NCBI GenBank assembly: GCA_028278065.1
Contig: JANQFA010000137.1
Span: 1 to 53,316, forward strand
Length of the DNA: 53,316 bases
Reading direction: 5' to 3'
Origin: Myxococcota bacterium
GTDB taxonomy: Bacteria > Myxococcota_A > UBA9160 > JAFDET01
Shown here: piece after piece, positions 25,434 to 33,152 of the stretch
Position numbering within the stretch: position 1 is the first letter of the stretch
How the letters are laid out: each line of letters opens with the position of its first letter
Notes under the pieces: model-generated
Database searches by the model: none
The model's input: the letters and a program-made list of their open reading frames with translations, nothing else
Told to the model about the DNA's origin: nothing
Translations under genes and position numbers: made by a program

Positions 25434-26000
25434 ATGACAGAACCGAGCTCGCCGCGCCCCCCCGGCTACCGGGGCCACTTCGAAGGGCTCACCACCACCC
25501 CGAACATCGGCAACATGCTGCGCATCACCCACGGCAACCAGGCGCAGCTCTCGGCGATGGCCGACCAGAAGGCCAACATCGTGCTCGGCGCCACCTTCGT
25601 GGCACTCACCCTCATGGTGGGACGCCTGGGCGCGGCTGGCATGACGCCGAGCCTGGTGGTGCTGCTGATGTTCACGCTGGCCGCGGCGGTCTTCGCACTG
25701 CTCACCGTGATGCCGTCCCTGCCCGATCGCGCCCGGATCGACTCCACCTCCCCCGGCTTCAACCCGCTCTTCTTCGGGTTCTCGTCGCGGATGGATCCGG
25801 ACGACTACATGAAGCACATGCGGCAGATCATGGACGACGACGCGCGAGTGATCGAAACGGTCGTGCGGGACATCCACCAGGCAGGGGTCGTCCTCTACCA
25901 GCAGAAGTACCGCTACCTGGCCTATAGCTACCGGCTGCTCCTGGCAGGCCTCGTGCTCTCGGTCCTCTCGGTCGGGATCGAGTGGATGGTCGCCTCCTGA
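25434..26000 (+). CDS. PycTM-like (DUF5706, Pycsar effector family) membrane protein
   Basis: A 188-residue protein. After a ~35-residue soluble lead comes LSAMADQKANIVLG (residues 39-52), the 'D-x-KA' motif that opens the family, then two hydrophobic segments (about 48-68 and 73-95), a soluble part FNPLFFGFSSRMDPDDYMKHM with a long helix, and QKYRYLAYSYRLLLAGLVLSV with a third segment (164-184). This layout matches Pycsar transmembrane effectors that damage membranes on sensing cCMP or cUMP during phage infection. No pyrimidine cyclase gene is near. A phosphatase gene begins 11 bp later and is probably co-transcribed. ATG 25434; GCAGGAGC upstream. Confidence 0.68.
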   Translation: MTEPSSPRPPGYRGHFEGLTTTPNIGNMLRITHGNQAQLSAMADQKANIVLGATFVALTLMVGRLGAAGMTPSLVVLLMFTLAAAVFALLTVMPSLPDRARIDSTSPGFNPLFFGFSSRMDPDDYMKHMRQIMDDDARVIETVVRDIHQAGVVLYQQKYRYLAYSYRLLLAGLVLSVLSVGIEWMVAS

Positions 26001-26010
26001 GACGCCACGC

Positions 26011-26781
26011 GTGATCGGAGACGTCGTGGATCCTTCCAACGAGCTCGCGGCCTGGGTCAGCCTCGACGGCTGCTTCAACTTCCGGGACCTGGGCGGCTAC
26101 CAGACCCGGGACGGCCGACGCATGCGGCCCGGCCGCGTATTCCGCTCCGACGGTCTGCAGGAGCTGACCCCCTCGGACCTGGATCTGCTGTGCGGCGAGA
26201 TGGGCCTCGGCACCGTGATCGACCTGCGCTCGGACGAAGAGGTCTCGGAGGTCGGCTGCGGCCGCATCGCGGAGCGCGCGACGATCCACCACGTGCCCCT
26301 CTTCCAGAGCACGCGCTCCGGAGCCGCTGCAGACGCCGTACGCAGCCAGCTGCCGGCGGACATGGGCGGGCTCTACTTCCTCATGCTGACCGCCGCGCAG
26401 GATCCCATCGTGCAGGTGGTGAAGCTCCTCGCCGCTGCGGAGAGTCCGGCGGTCTTCCACTGCGCCGCAGGAAAGGACCGCACCGGCGTCATCTCCGCCC
26501 TCCTGCTCTCTCTTCTCGGTGTTCCCGAGGACACGATCGTCGCGGACTACGCGTTCAGCCGGCGCAACATCGACCAGATCAACGACCGTCTCTGGTCGAG
26601 CGAGTCCTATCAGCGTCTGATGGACACGCTGCCCGACGGCGCCTACGACGCGGATCCGATCTCGATGGTGACCTTCCTGGAGAAGGTCCGGAGCGAGCAC
26701 GGCTCCTTCGACGCGTGGGCCTCGAGCGCGGGAATCGACGACGACGACCGTCAGCGGCTGCGCGCGCGCCTGCTCCGCTAG
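26011..26781 (+). CDS. Tyrosine-protein phosphatase (PTP/DSP superfamily)
   Basis: A 256-residue phosphatase. FNFRDLGGY near residue 23, RVFRSDGL and TVIDLRSDEE are features of the bacterial tyrosine/lipid phosphatase family, and the P-loop is HCAAGKDRTG with nucleophile C151 and R157 (C-x5-R). It would dephosphorylate proteins, phosphoinositides or nucleotides in the cytoplasm. Start is GTG 26011, 11 bp after the membrane-protein stop, with a GTG at 26026 as an alternative. Its stop shares the palindrome CTAG with the MFS gene on the other strand. Confidence 0.9.
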   Translation: MIGDVVDPSNELAAWVSLDGCFNFRDLGGYQTRDGRRMRPGRVFRSDGLQELTPSDLDLLCGEMGLGTVIDLRSDEEVSEVGCGRIAERATIHHVPLFQSTRSGAAADAVRSQLPADMGGLYFLMLTAAQDPIVQVVKLLAAAESPAVFHCAAGKDRTGVISALLLSLLGVPEDTIVADYAFSRRNIDQINDRLWSSESYQRLMDTLPDGAYDADPISMVTFLEKVRSEHGSFDAWASSAGIDDDDRQRLRARLLR

Positions 26782-28052
26782 CCCGAGTCCTCCGGCTCCT
26801 CCGGGCGCGGCGTCCGGACCGGCCCCTGCGCCCTCAGTGTGGCCCGGGTGGTCACGATGCGGACCACGGCGGCGCTGGCCAGGGACAGCGCACCGGCCGC
26901 GAAGAAAGGAGCGCCGGGGAAGTCGAAGGGGGCGTCGTCCGCGCTGAATGCGAAGAACAGGTTGGTCATGATCAGCGGAGCCACGATGGCGGTCAGGCTG
27001 ACCAGGCTGGTGATCGCGCCCTGCAGCTCGCCCTGGGCGTCCGACTCGACCTCGTTGGCCATGATCCCGCGCAGGGCCGGCGTGGCCACGCCGCCGAGGG
27101 CGAAGGGAACCATGAACGCGTACATCATCCATGTCTCGGAGGCGAAGGAGAAGCCGAGGAAGCCCAGGGCGATCAGCACCAGCCCGAGACTGGCGGAACG
27201 GCGCTCTCCGAGCCGCGGCAGGATCGCGCGGATCAGGCCACCCTGGACGATCGCGATCATCAAGCCGACCGCACCGAGCGAGAGGCCCACGTCGCGCTCA
27301 CTCCAATCGAACTTGTGCATGGTGTAGTAGGTCCACACGGCGGGATTGGCATCGTGGGCGATCTGGAAGAGCACGAGCGCCGTGAAGAGCCCGATCACGA
27401 CGGGGTAGCGGCGCATCTGGCCCAGGGCGCCGACGGGGTTGGCGCGACGCAGATCGAAGGGACGGCGGCGTTCGCGGGGGTTGGTCTCCGGCAGCACGAA
27501 GTAGCCATAGGTGGCGTTGGCGAAGGCCACCCCCGCCGCCACGAAGAACGGGACGCGCGGCCCGAACTCCCCGAGGAGGCCGCCGACTACCGGGCCGACG
27601 ATGAAGCCCAGTCCGAAGGCGGCACCGAGGAGACCGAAGTTCTTTGCGCGATCCTGCGGCGCGCTCACGTCGGCGATGAAGGCGTTGGCGGGCGAGTGGG
27701 TCGCTCCGGAGATCCCGGCGAGGGTCCTGCCCACGAAGAGCCAGGCGATCGTCGGCGCCAGCCCCATCAGGATGTAGTCCAGACCGAAGTTCAGCAGGGC
27801 GATCAGCAGAACGGGCCGCCGTCCGTAGGCGTCGCTCAGGTTGCCCATGATGGGCGCGAAGAAGAACTGCATCAGCGCGTACACGAAGAGAAGCCAGCCG
27901 CCGTAGCGCGCCGCACTCGCCATCCCCTCGCCGGTGAGCTCGACGATGAGCTCCGGGGTCACGGGAATGACGATTCCGAAGCCCGCCACGTCGAGGAACA
28001 CGGTGACGAAGATGAAGGACAGCGCCTTCCGGTGGGATACGTCTGCTGACAT
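26778..28052 (-). CDS. MFS transporter, TetA-like drug/metabolite exporter
   Basis: A 424-residue major-facilitator protein with about 12 hydrophobic segments. The loop 2-3 motif [14 protein letters not shown] (motif A: GxLaDrxGrkxxl) and the helix-1 D ([17 protein letters not shown]) with [12 protein letters not shown] in helix 5 match the tetracycline/H+ antiporter (DHA1) subfamily. It exports small molecules using the proton gradient; tetracycline is only one possible substrate. The ATG at 28052 is preferred to a GTG two codons upstream. Its end overlaps the phosphatase stop at CTAG. Confidence 0.9.
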   Translation of the reverse strand: MSADVSHRKALSFIFVTVFLDVAGFGIVIPVTPELIVELTGEGMASAARYGGWLLFVYALMQFFFAPIMGNLSDAYGRRPVLLIALLNFGLDYILMGLAPTIAWLFVGRTLAGISGATHSPANAFIADVSAPQDRAKNFGLLGAAFGLGFIVGPVVGGLLGEFGPRVPFFVAAGVAFANATYGYFVLPETNPRERRRPFDLRRANPVGALGQMRRYPVVIGLFTALVLFQIAHDANPAVWTYYTMHKFDWSERDVGLSLGAVGLMIAIVQGGLIRAILPRLGERRSASLGLVLIALGFLGFSFASETWMMYAFMVPFALGGVATPALRGIMANEVESDAQGELQGAITSLVSLTAIVAPLIMTNLFFAFSADDAPFDFPGAPFFAAGALSLASAAVVRIVTTRATLRAQGPVRTPRPEEPEDSG

Positions 28053-28201
28053 GCGCACTTCATGGAGCCCGCTCCGGCTCCGGGACGCGCCAGTCTAGGA
28101 CACCGGCACGCTCCGGATCGCCCCCGGCGGCGCCGAGGCCAGCACGCCGGACCGCCCGCCCCGGGATCTCGTGCTGCTGCGCCGCAGGGTGGAGTCCGCG
28201 G

Positions 28202-28207
28202 TAGGCT
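28202..28207 (+). promoter_or_regulatory. -10-like TAGGCT, leaderless start
   Basis: TAGGCT ends 6 nt before the ATG at 28214 and no Shine-Dalgarno is present. A clear -35 cannot be seen. Confidence 0.4.
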
Positions 28208-28213
28208 CCCCGA

Positions 28214-29212
28214 ATGGCCTCGCCGGGCAACAGCGCCGCCGCACGCTTCGGCGGCGGCCCCCTGACGGCTCTGCAGGTGGCCAGCGCAGCCGTGCTGGCG
28301 GGCAGCCTGCTGGCGGGCTTCCGGGTGGGGTTCGCCGACGACGTCGGGATGCTGCTGCGCGCCAACGGCGCGCGCGTCCTGCTCGCCGCGGGCGCGGGAG
28401 CGGCTCTCGCGCTGTCGGGCTCGATCCGCCTGGCGCGCGGCGGAGTCCGTCCCCTCGCGGAGCTCGAGCTCTTCGGACTGGGCACCGGGGCGGCGGCGGG
28501 TGGCTGGCTGGCAGCCGAACAGGACCCGACGATCTTCGTGCCGGGCGCGCTGATCGGCGCGGCCCTCGGGTTCGGCCTGGCGCGCGCCGTCGATCGACCG
28601 CGTCGCTGGAGCAACGCGCTCGCCGCGCTGCTGCTGGGCGTCTTCATCGCCGCGGCGGCGCTGGTCGGCACCTATGCGCGCGAACGCGCCGACACGGCGG
28701 CCGCGGCGGTCGCGTGGCTCCTCGGCGACCTCTCCAGCGCCGGCGCGCTCGGGTCTGCGCTGGTGCTCGCCGCCGCGATCGCGCTGGTCGCGGCCGCCTC
28801 GCGCGGCCGCGGCGAAGCCGCCTGCTGGCTCGCACTCGGTCTGGGAATCGGCGCCGCCGGCCCACTGGTGCTCGTATCCACCTTCGTGCCGCGCACGGTG
28901 CATGCCTGGGCGCGCAACGCATCGCCCTCGGCTCTGACCGCCACCTCCGCCCTGGCGGGCGGCGCCAGCGTGGCGGCCATCGACGCGGTGCCGCGACTCC
29001 TCGTGGGCGGCTATGCGCTGCCCTTCAACGTGGCCGCCGGGATGCTGATGGTCCCGATCCTGCTCCTCTGGAACCGCAGCCGGCTGCGACGCGAGCTCGG
29101 GAAGGCCCACCCGGCTCTCGAGGCGGCGGAGATCCTCGGGGTGCTCGCCGCCACGGGGGTGGCAGCGGCCCTGGCCGGCTTCCTCACGCTGGTGGTGCGC
29201 TCCGCCACCTGA
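28214..29212 (+). CDS. Polytopic membrane protein, divergent FecCD/BtuC-type permease homologue
   Basis: A 332-residue protein with about nine or ten hydrophobic segments. Several stretches recall iron/B12 ABC permeases: RVLLAAGAGAALALSGSIRL, GLGTGAAAGG, AVAWLLGDLSSAGALGSAL and the closing FNVAAGMLMVPILLLWNRSR. The family runs RLPR-type and NPLADP motifs here, which are not conserved. No ATPase or binding-protein gene is near, so it is an orphan and may have a new job or pair with a distant partner. Translation probably starts at the 5' end of a leaderless mRNA. It overlaps the DUF3500-like gene by 29 bp, tail to tail. Confidence 0.6.
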   Translation: MASPGNSAAARFGGGPLTALQVASAAVLAGSLLAGFRVGFADDVGMLLRANGARVLLAAGAGAALALSGSIRLARGGVRPLAELELFGLGTGAAAGGWLAAEQDPTIFVPGALIGAALGFGLARAVDRPRRWSNALAALLLGVFIAAAALVGTYARERADTAAAAVAWLLGDLSSAGALGSALVLAAAIALVAAASRGRGEAACWLALGLGIGAAGPLVLVSTFVPRTVHAWARNASPSALTATSALAGGASVAAIDAVPRLLVGGYALPFNVAAGMLMVPILLLWNRSRLRRELGKAHPALEAAEILGVLAATGVAAALAGFLTLVVRSAT

Positions 29213-30647
29213 GCGCGTTCTCCCAGCCGGCGACGCCCTCGGCACGCAGCAGGTCGACCACGGCGTCGCGCAGGAGAACGCCGGTGTCCTCGATCCGCTC
29301 GGGCTTGCCGAAGCCTTCCTCGTCGCGCACGTACCACTCGGTGGAGGCCACCCGGTATCGCCTGCCGGGCTCGGGGGCCGCTCCGCCCGCCGCGAGGCGT
29401 TCCTTCAGGGTCCGGCCCATGGCGCGCTCCTCGAGCGTGGCCACCGCGATGCGGTTCCCGTAGGGGTCCATCGACCAGGCCAGGCCGGTCGTGACGACGC
29501 CCGGGCAGAATCGCCCCGGAACCTCGGCGTCGTGCCAGGCGAAGCGCTCCCCGCTGCTGCGGCGCATCGCCGCCTCGAGGAGCCGGCGCGCGCTCTCCCC
29601 CGACACTCCCGCGGTCTCGCCCAGGGTCTCGCCCACGTTGGCGCTGGCCGGGTCGCGTACCACGTTGACGTAGGCGTGTACGTGGGGGTGACCCTGGAAG
29701 TGCATCACGGTCCCCGGACCCTCGATGCGCCACACCTGCCAGTAGGGATCGCCACGCTGCGCCCGCTCGGCCGGGTCGAGCTCGCTCCACGGCACCATCT
29801 CCTCGTGAAAGCCCTTGCTCTCGAAGAAGGAGACGTGCAGCGCCTCGATGCCGCCGTTTGCGTCGATGGCATCGCGTGCCGCGCGGCCACGTTCGTCGGG
29901 ATAGAGACCCAGGACCGTGTCGACCAGGCGCTGCCCCTCCTCCCGACCGGCCTCGCCGAGAGAGCCGAGACGAACGCCCGGAATCCGCGCCCCCGCACCC
30001 TGAGCCTGCACGACCAGCTCGTGGGGCGGCGCGGGGAGGACGGCGCGGGCGCGTTCGGCCGGGGCGAGGGCCGCGTAGAAGCGGTTCGCCGCGTCCCCGT
30101 GGTAGGCGAACGAGTTGCCCGGAATTCGCCAGCGCCCGTTTCCGATCTGGTTTCCGTAGGAGACCGCGCCACCGAGCGGCTCGCCCGACGGGTCGGGCGT
30201 CCCCCCGCGCAAGTGGAGGTGACCGCCCGAGATCGAGGCCTGAGCCGGTCCGCGGCCGGGCTCGCCATAGACCACGAGGGTGCAGCCCTCGAAGCGGCCC
30301 TCGACCGCGAAGGTGTTGGCCAGGTCGGCCCGACCGCGCTCGGACAGCATGGCGTCGCAGAGGCGGCGCGCGACGACCTGCTGGTGAGGCGAGAGCAGGG
30401 TCCCCAGGTGGGGCCGCTCGATCACCGCAATGGTGTTGGTGAGCTGCCGCGAAGGATGGTGCCACGGGAGCAGGATCCGCTGGCGCTGCCCGGGCGTCAG
30501 GGTCGCGACGAGGTCCCGCAGCGCCTGATCCGCGCTCGCAGCGCGCGGCTGCCCGAAGCCGCGCACGCCCAGCCCCTGGGCGAGGAGCAGCCCCGCCGAG
30601 CCGCCCACGCCGGCCAGGAAGGCCCTGCGACCGATGCCGTGCGCCAT
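29184..30647 (-). CDS. Tat-exported DUF3500-like protein
   Basis: A 487-residue protein with a twin-arginine signal (GRRAFLAGVGGSAGLLLAQGLG, residues 6-27). The mature part has repeated His-rich segments: ILLPWHHPSRQLTN, ISGGHLHLRGG, FAWHDAEVPG, VMHFQGHPHVHAYVN, which suggest metal binding, and fit what I recall of DUF3500 proteins. No function is established. An ATG at 30647 with CGGAGG upstream is a clear start. The region just upstream is a 34-bp tandem repeat that separates it from the peptidase gene at 30867. Confidence 0.75.
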   Translation of the reverse strand: MAHGIGRRAFLAGVGGSAGLLLAQGLGVRGFGQPRAASADQALRDLVATLTPGQRQRILLPWHHPSRQLTNTIAVIERPHLGTLLSPHQQVVARRLCDAMLSERGRADLANTFAVEGRFEGCTLVVYGEPGRGPAQASISGGHLHLRGGTPDPSGEPLGGAVSYGNQIGNGRWRIPGNSFAYHGDAANRFYAALAPAERARAVLPAPPHELVVQAQGAGARIPGVRLGSLGEAGREEGQRLVDTVLGLYPDERGRAARDAIDANGGIEALHVSFFESKGFHEEMVPWSELDPAERAQRGDPYWQVWRIEGPGTVMHFQGHPHVHAYVNVVRDPASANVGETLGETAGVSGESARRLLEAAMRRSSGERFAWHDAEVPGRFCPGVVTTGLAWSMDPYGNRIAVATLEERAMGRTLKERLAAGGAAPEPGRRYRVASTEWYVRDEEGFGKPERIEDTGVLLRDAVVDLLRAEGVAGWENALRWRSAPPA

Positions 30648-30666
30648 GCCGACCTCCGGCGGGCCA

Positions 30667-30822
30667 GGGTAGCGCGACCGCAGGCCGGTCCGGCGTGTCC
30701 GGGTAGCGCGACCGCAGGCCGGTCCGGCGTGTCCGGGTAGCGCGACCGCAGGCCGATCCGGCGTGCCGGGGTAGCGCGACCGCAGGCCGATCCGGCGTGC
30801 CGGGGTAGCGCGACCGCAGGCC
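30667..30822. repeat. 34-bp tandem repeat, 4.6 copies, in a divergent promoter region
   Basis: Units start at 30667, 30701, 30735, 30769 and 30803 (partial). All begin GGGTAGCGCGACCGCAGGCC. The first two end GGTCCGGCGTGTCC and the next two GATCCGGCGTGCCG, so the array grew by local duplication. It has no spacers and lies between the DUF3500-like start (30647, minus) and the M20 start (30867, plus). Confidence 0.9.
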
Positions 30823-30840
30823 GCCCTGTGGGGCGAGGGC

Positions 30841-30846
30841 TAGAGT
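30841..30846 (+). promoter_or_regulatory. -10-like TAGAGT before the M20 peptidase
   Basis: TAGAGT lies 20 nt before the ATG at 30867, followed by a CCGGAGG Shine-Dalgarno (30852-30858). Its would-be -35 region falls at the end of the 34-bp repeat array, so repeat number could affect expression. Confidence 0.3.
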
Positions 30847-30866
30847 GAGCCCCGGAGGCTGGCCCC

Positions 30867-32324
30867 ATGAAGCGGATCTTCGCGCTGCTCGCCGCGGCCC
30901 TCGCCGCGCTGGCGGTCGTGGTCGTCGCGCGGGCCTGCACCTTCGCGCCGCCGCAGCTCGAGCCCGTCGCCCCGGTCGAGCTCGACGTGGATGGGGAGGG
31001 CGCCGCCCGGCGTCTGGCCGAGGCGATCCGCTTCCGGACCATCTCCCACCAGCCGGGCACCCCCAGCGATCCCGCCCCCTTCGAAGGCTTCATCCGCTGG
31101 CTGGTGGACACGTACCCCGAGGTGCACCTGGCCCTGCTCCGCGAGCGGATCGCCGACCACACCCTGCTCTTCACCTGGCCCGGGAGCGACCGCGCCCTGG
31201 CGCCGATCCTGCTGACGGCCCACTACGACGTCGTGCCGGTGATCCCGGGAACCGAGGACGCGTGGCAGCACCCGCCCTTCGCAGGCGATGTGGTGGACGG
31301 AGTCGTCTGGGGTCGTGGTGCGCTCGACGACAAGAGCGCGCTGACCACCCAGCTCGACGCCGCAACACACCTGCTGCGCGCAGGCTTCCGCCCGCGGCGC
31401 ACCATCTTCTTCAGCTTCGGCCACGACGAGGAGCTCGGCGGCCGCGTCGGTGCGGCCGGCGTGGTCGAGCACCTGAAGGCGCAGGGCGTGAGGCTGGCCT
31501 GGTCCCTCGACGAAGGGTCTTTCGTGATCGACGGGATGCTCCCGGGACTCGAGCTGCCGGTGGCGAGCGTCAATGTGGCCGAGAAGGGCTACCTGACTCT
31601 CGAGCTGGTGGCGCGCGGAGAGGGGGGCCACTCCTCGATGCCGCCGGCGCGAACCGCAGTCGGCGTCCTCGCCGAGGGGATCGTGCGACTCCAGGGCGCT
31701 CCGCTGCCTGGCGGAGTCGACGGCGTGACGGCCGAGCTGCTGGACGCCCTGGGACCCCACCTGCACTGGACGGCGCGCCTGGCCTTTGCCAACCGTTGGC
31801 TGCTGGGCAGCCTCCTGGACAAGGCGCTGGCCGGCACTGCGACCAGCAACGCGATGATGCGCACGACTACGGCGCCAACGATGCTCTCGGGGAGCATCAA
31901 GGAGAACGTCCTGCCCATCGAGGCCGTCGCCACCGTCAACTTCCGGCTCCATCCGCGAGACCGCGCCGAGGACGTGATCGCCCACGTGGAGCGCGTGGTC
32001 GCAGGTCTGGACATCGAAGTGCGAGCGGGGACTTCGTCGCCCCCGTCGCCGGTCTCCAGCACCGACTCCGAGGGCTGGCACGCGATCGTGCGCGCGATCC
32101 GCGAGACCCAGGGCGAGGTCATCGTCGTGCCGGGCCTGACCATCGCGGGAACCGACACCAAGCACTACTCGCAGATCTCAGACGACTCCTATCGCTTCAA
32201 CCCGATGCGTGTCGGCCCCGAAGACCTGACCGGCTTCCACGGGACGAACGAGCGGGTCTCCATCGACAACCTGGCGCGGGCCACGCGCTTCTACGTGCAG
32301 CTCATCAAGCACGCCGCCGAGTAG
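30867..32324 (+). CDS. M20-family peptidase, PM20D1-like
   Basis: A 485-residue zinc hydrolase with an N-terminal membrane signal (IFALLAAALAALAVVVVARA). Metal ligands and catalytic residues are visible: LTAHYDVVPV (His), GRGALDDKSAL (bridging Asp), FSFGHDEELGG (Glu-Glu) and TIAGTDTKHY with the C-terminal His. The GTDTKHY segment is typical of the long PM20D1-like branch, which makes or cleaves N-acyl amino acids. It would act in the periplasm or at the membrane. It stands 6 bp before the TesB-like thioesterase, so the pair is probably an operon. Start ATG 30867. Confidence 0.9.
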   Translation: MKRIFALLAAALAALAVVVVARACTFAPPQLEPVAPVELDVDGEGAARRLAEAIRFRTISHQPGTPSDPAPFEGFIRWLVDTYPEVHLALLRERIADHTLLFTWPGSDRALAPILLTAHYDVVPVIPGTEDAWQHPPFAGDVVDGVVWGRGALDDKSALTTQLDAATHLLRAGFRPRRTIFFSFGHDEELGGRVGAAGVVEHLKAQGVRLAWSLDEGSFVIDGMLPGLELPVASVNVAEKGYLTLELVARGEGGHSSMPPARTAVGVLAEGIVRLQGAPLPGGVDGVTAELLDALGPHLHWTARLAFANRWLLGSLLDKALAGTATSNAMMRTTTAPTMLSGSIKENVLPIEAVATVNFRLHPRDRAEDVIAHVERVVAGLDIEVRAGTSSPPSPVSSTDSEGWHAIVRAIRETQGEVIVVPGLTIAGTDTKHYSQISDDSYRFNPMRVGPEDLTGFHGTNERVSIDNLARATRFYVQLIKHAAE

Positions 32325-32330
32325 GAAGCC

Positions 32331-33152
32331 ATGTCCCAGAGCCCTCTCGACCTGTCCGGAGTCTTCGAGCTGGAGCCCCACGGACCCGACACCTTCGTGG
32401 GCGAGAGCCCTCCCTACTCGTGGGGCCGCATCTACGGCGGGCTGGTGATCGCGCAGGCGCTCTGGGCCGCGACCCAGACCGTGCGGCCCGAGCACCGCGT
32501 CCACTCCCTGCACGCCTACTTCATCCTCGGCGGCGACCCCCGCGAGCCGGTCCGCTACGAGGTGGACCGGGTGCGCAACGGACGCTCGTTCACCACCCGA
32601 CGCGTCCTGGCGCGCCAGAGCGCCGGCGCCATTCTCACCCTGGGCTGCTCCTTCCAGGCCGAGGAGCGCGGACCGGAGACCCAGTCGCCGGACTTCCCCC
32701 GAGGCGTTCCGGCGCCCGGGGACTGCAGGCAGGAGTGGGACGCGGGTGCCCAGCGCGCCGACGTGGAGCACCCCGACGCGCCCCCCCGGTCCTGGATCTG
32801 GACGCGCTTCCCGGAGAAGCTCGCCTCGGACACGCGCCTGCACGCCTGCGCGCTCGCCTACCTCTCCGACCTGAATCCGATGGGCGCCGTGATCTCGACC
32901 CACCCGGACCCGCCCCGGGAAGGGAGTGACTGGGACGAGTCCATGATGGGCGTGAGCCTGGATCACGCGATGTGGTTCCACCGTCCCGTGTGTGCGGACG
33001 ACTGGGTGCTCTTCAGCTACACCGGCCAGGGACTGGTGCGCACCCGCGGCCTGGCCACCGGCCCCGTGTTCCAGCCGGACGGCACCCACGTGGCCACCGT
33101 CGCCCAGGAGTGCCTGCTGCGCGACCGGCGCTACCGCGACGGCAGCCGGTAG
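32331..33152 (+). CDS. tesB: Acyl-CoA thioesterase II (TesB family)
   Basis: A 273-residue double-hotdog thioesterase: YSWGRIYGGLVIAQALWAAT in the first hotdog, GRSFTTRRVLARQSAGAIL, and LDHAMWFHRPVCADDWVLF (the Asp-containing catalytic segment) with SYTGQGLVRTRGLATGPVF in the second. It hydrolyses acyl-CoA to acid and CoA in the cytoplasm. It follows the M20 gene by 6 bp and its last 22 bases overlap the asparagine-synthetase-like gene on the other strand, so their transcripts are antisense at the ends. Start ATG 32331. Confidence 0.93.
   Translation: MSQSPLDLSGVFELEPHGPDTFVGESPPYSWGRIYGGLVIAQALWAATQTVRPEHRVHSLHAYFILGGDPREPVRYEVDRVRNGRSFTTRRVLARQSAGAILTLGCSFQAEERGPETQSPDFPRGVPAPGDCRQEWDAGAQRADVEHPDAPPRSWIWTRFPEKLASDTRLHACALAYLSDLNPMGAVISTHPDPPREGSDWDESMMGVSLDHAMWFHRPVCADDWVLFSYTGQGLVRTRGLATGPVFQPDGTHVATVAQECLLRDRRYRDGSR

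Noticed and set aside
26778..28052. Tetracycline-resistance determinant
   Set aside because: TetA-like motifs are shared by many exporters, and there is no TetR partner or mobile context next to it.
30667..30822. CRISPR array
   Set aside because: The units adjoin each other with no spacers, and no cas gene is near; it is a simple tandem repeat.
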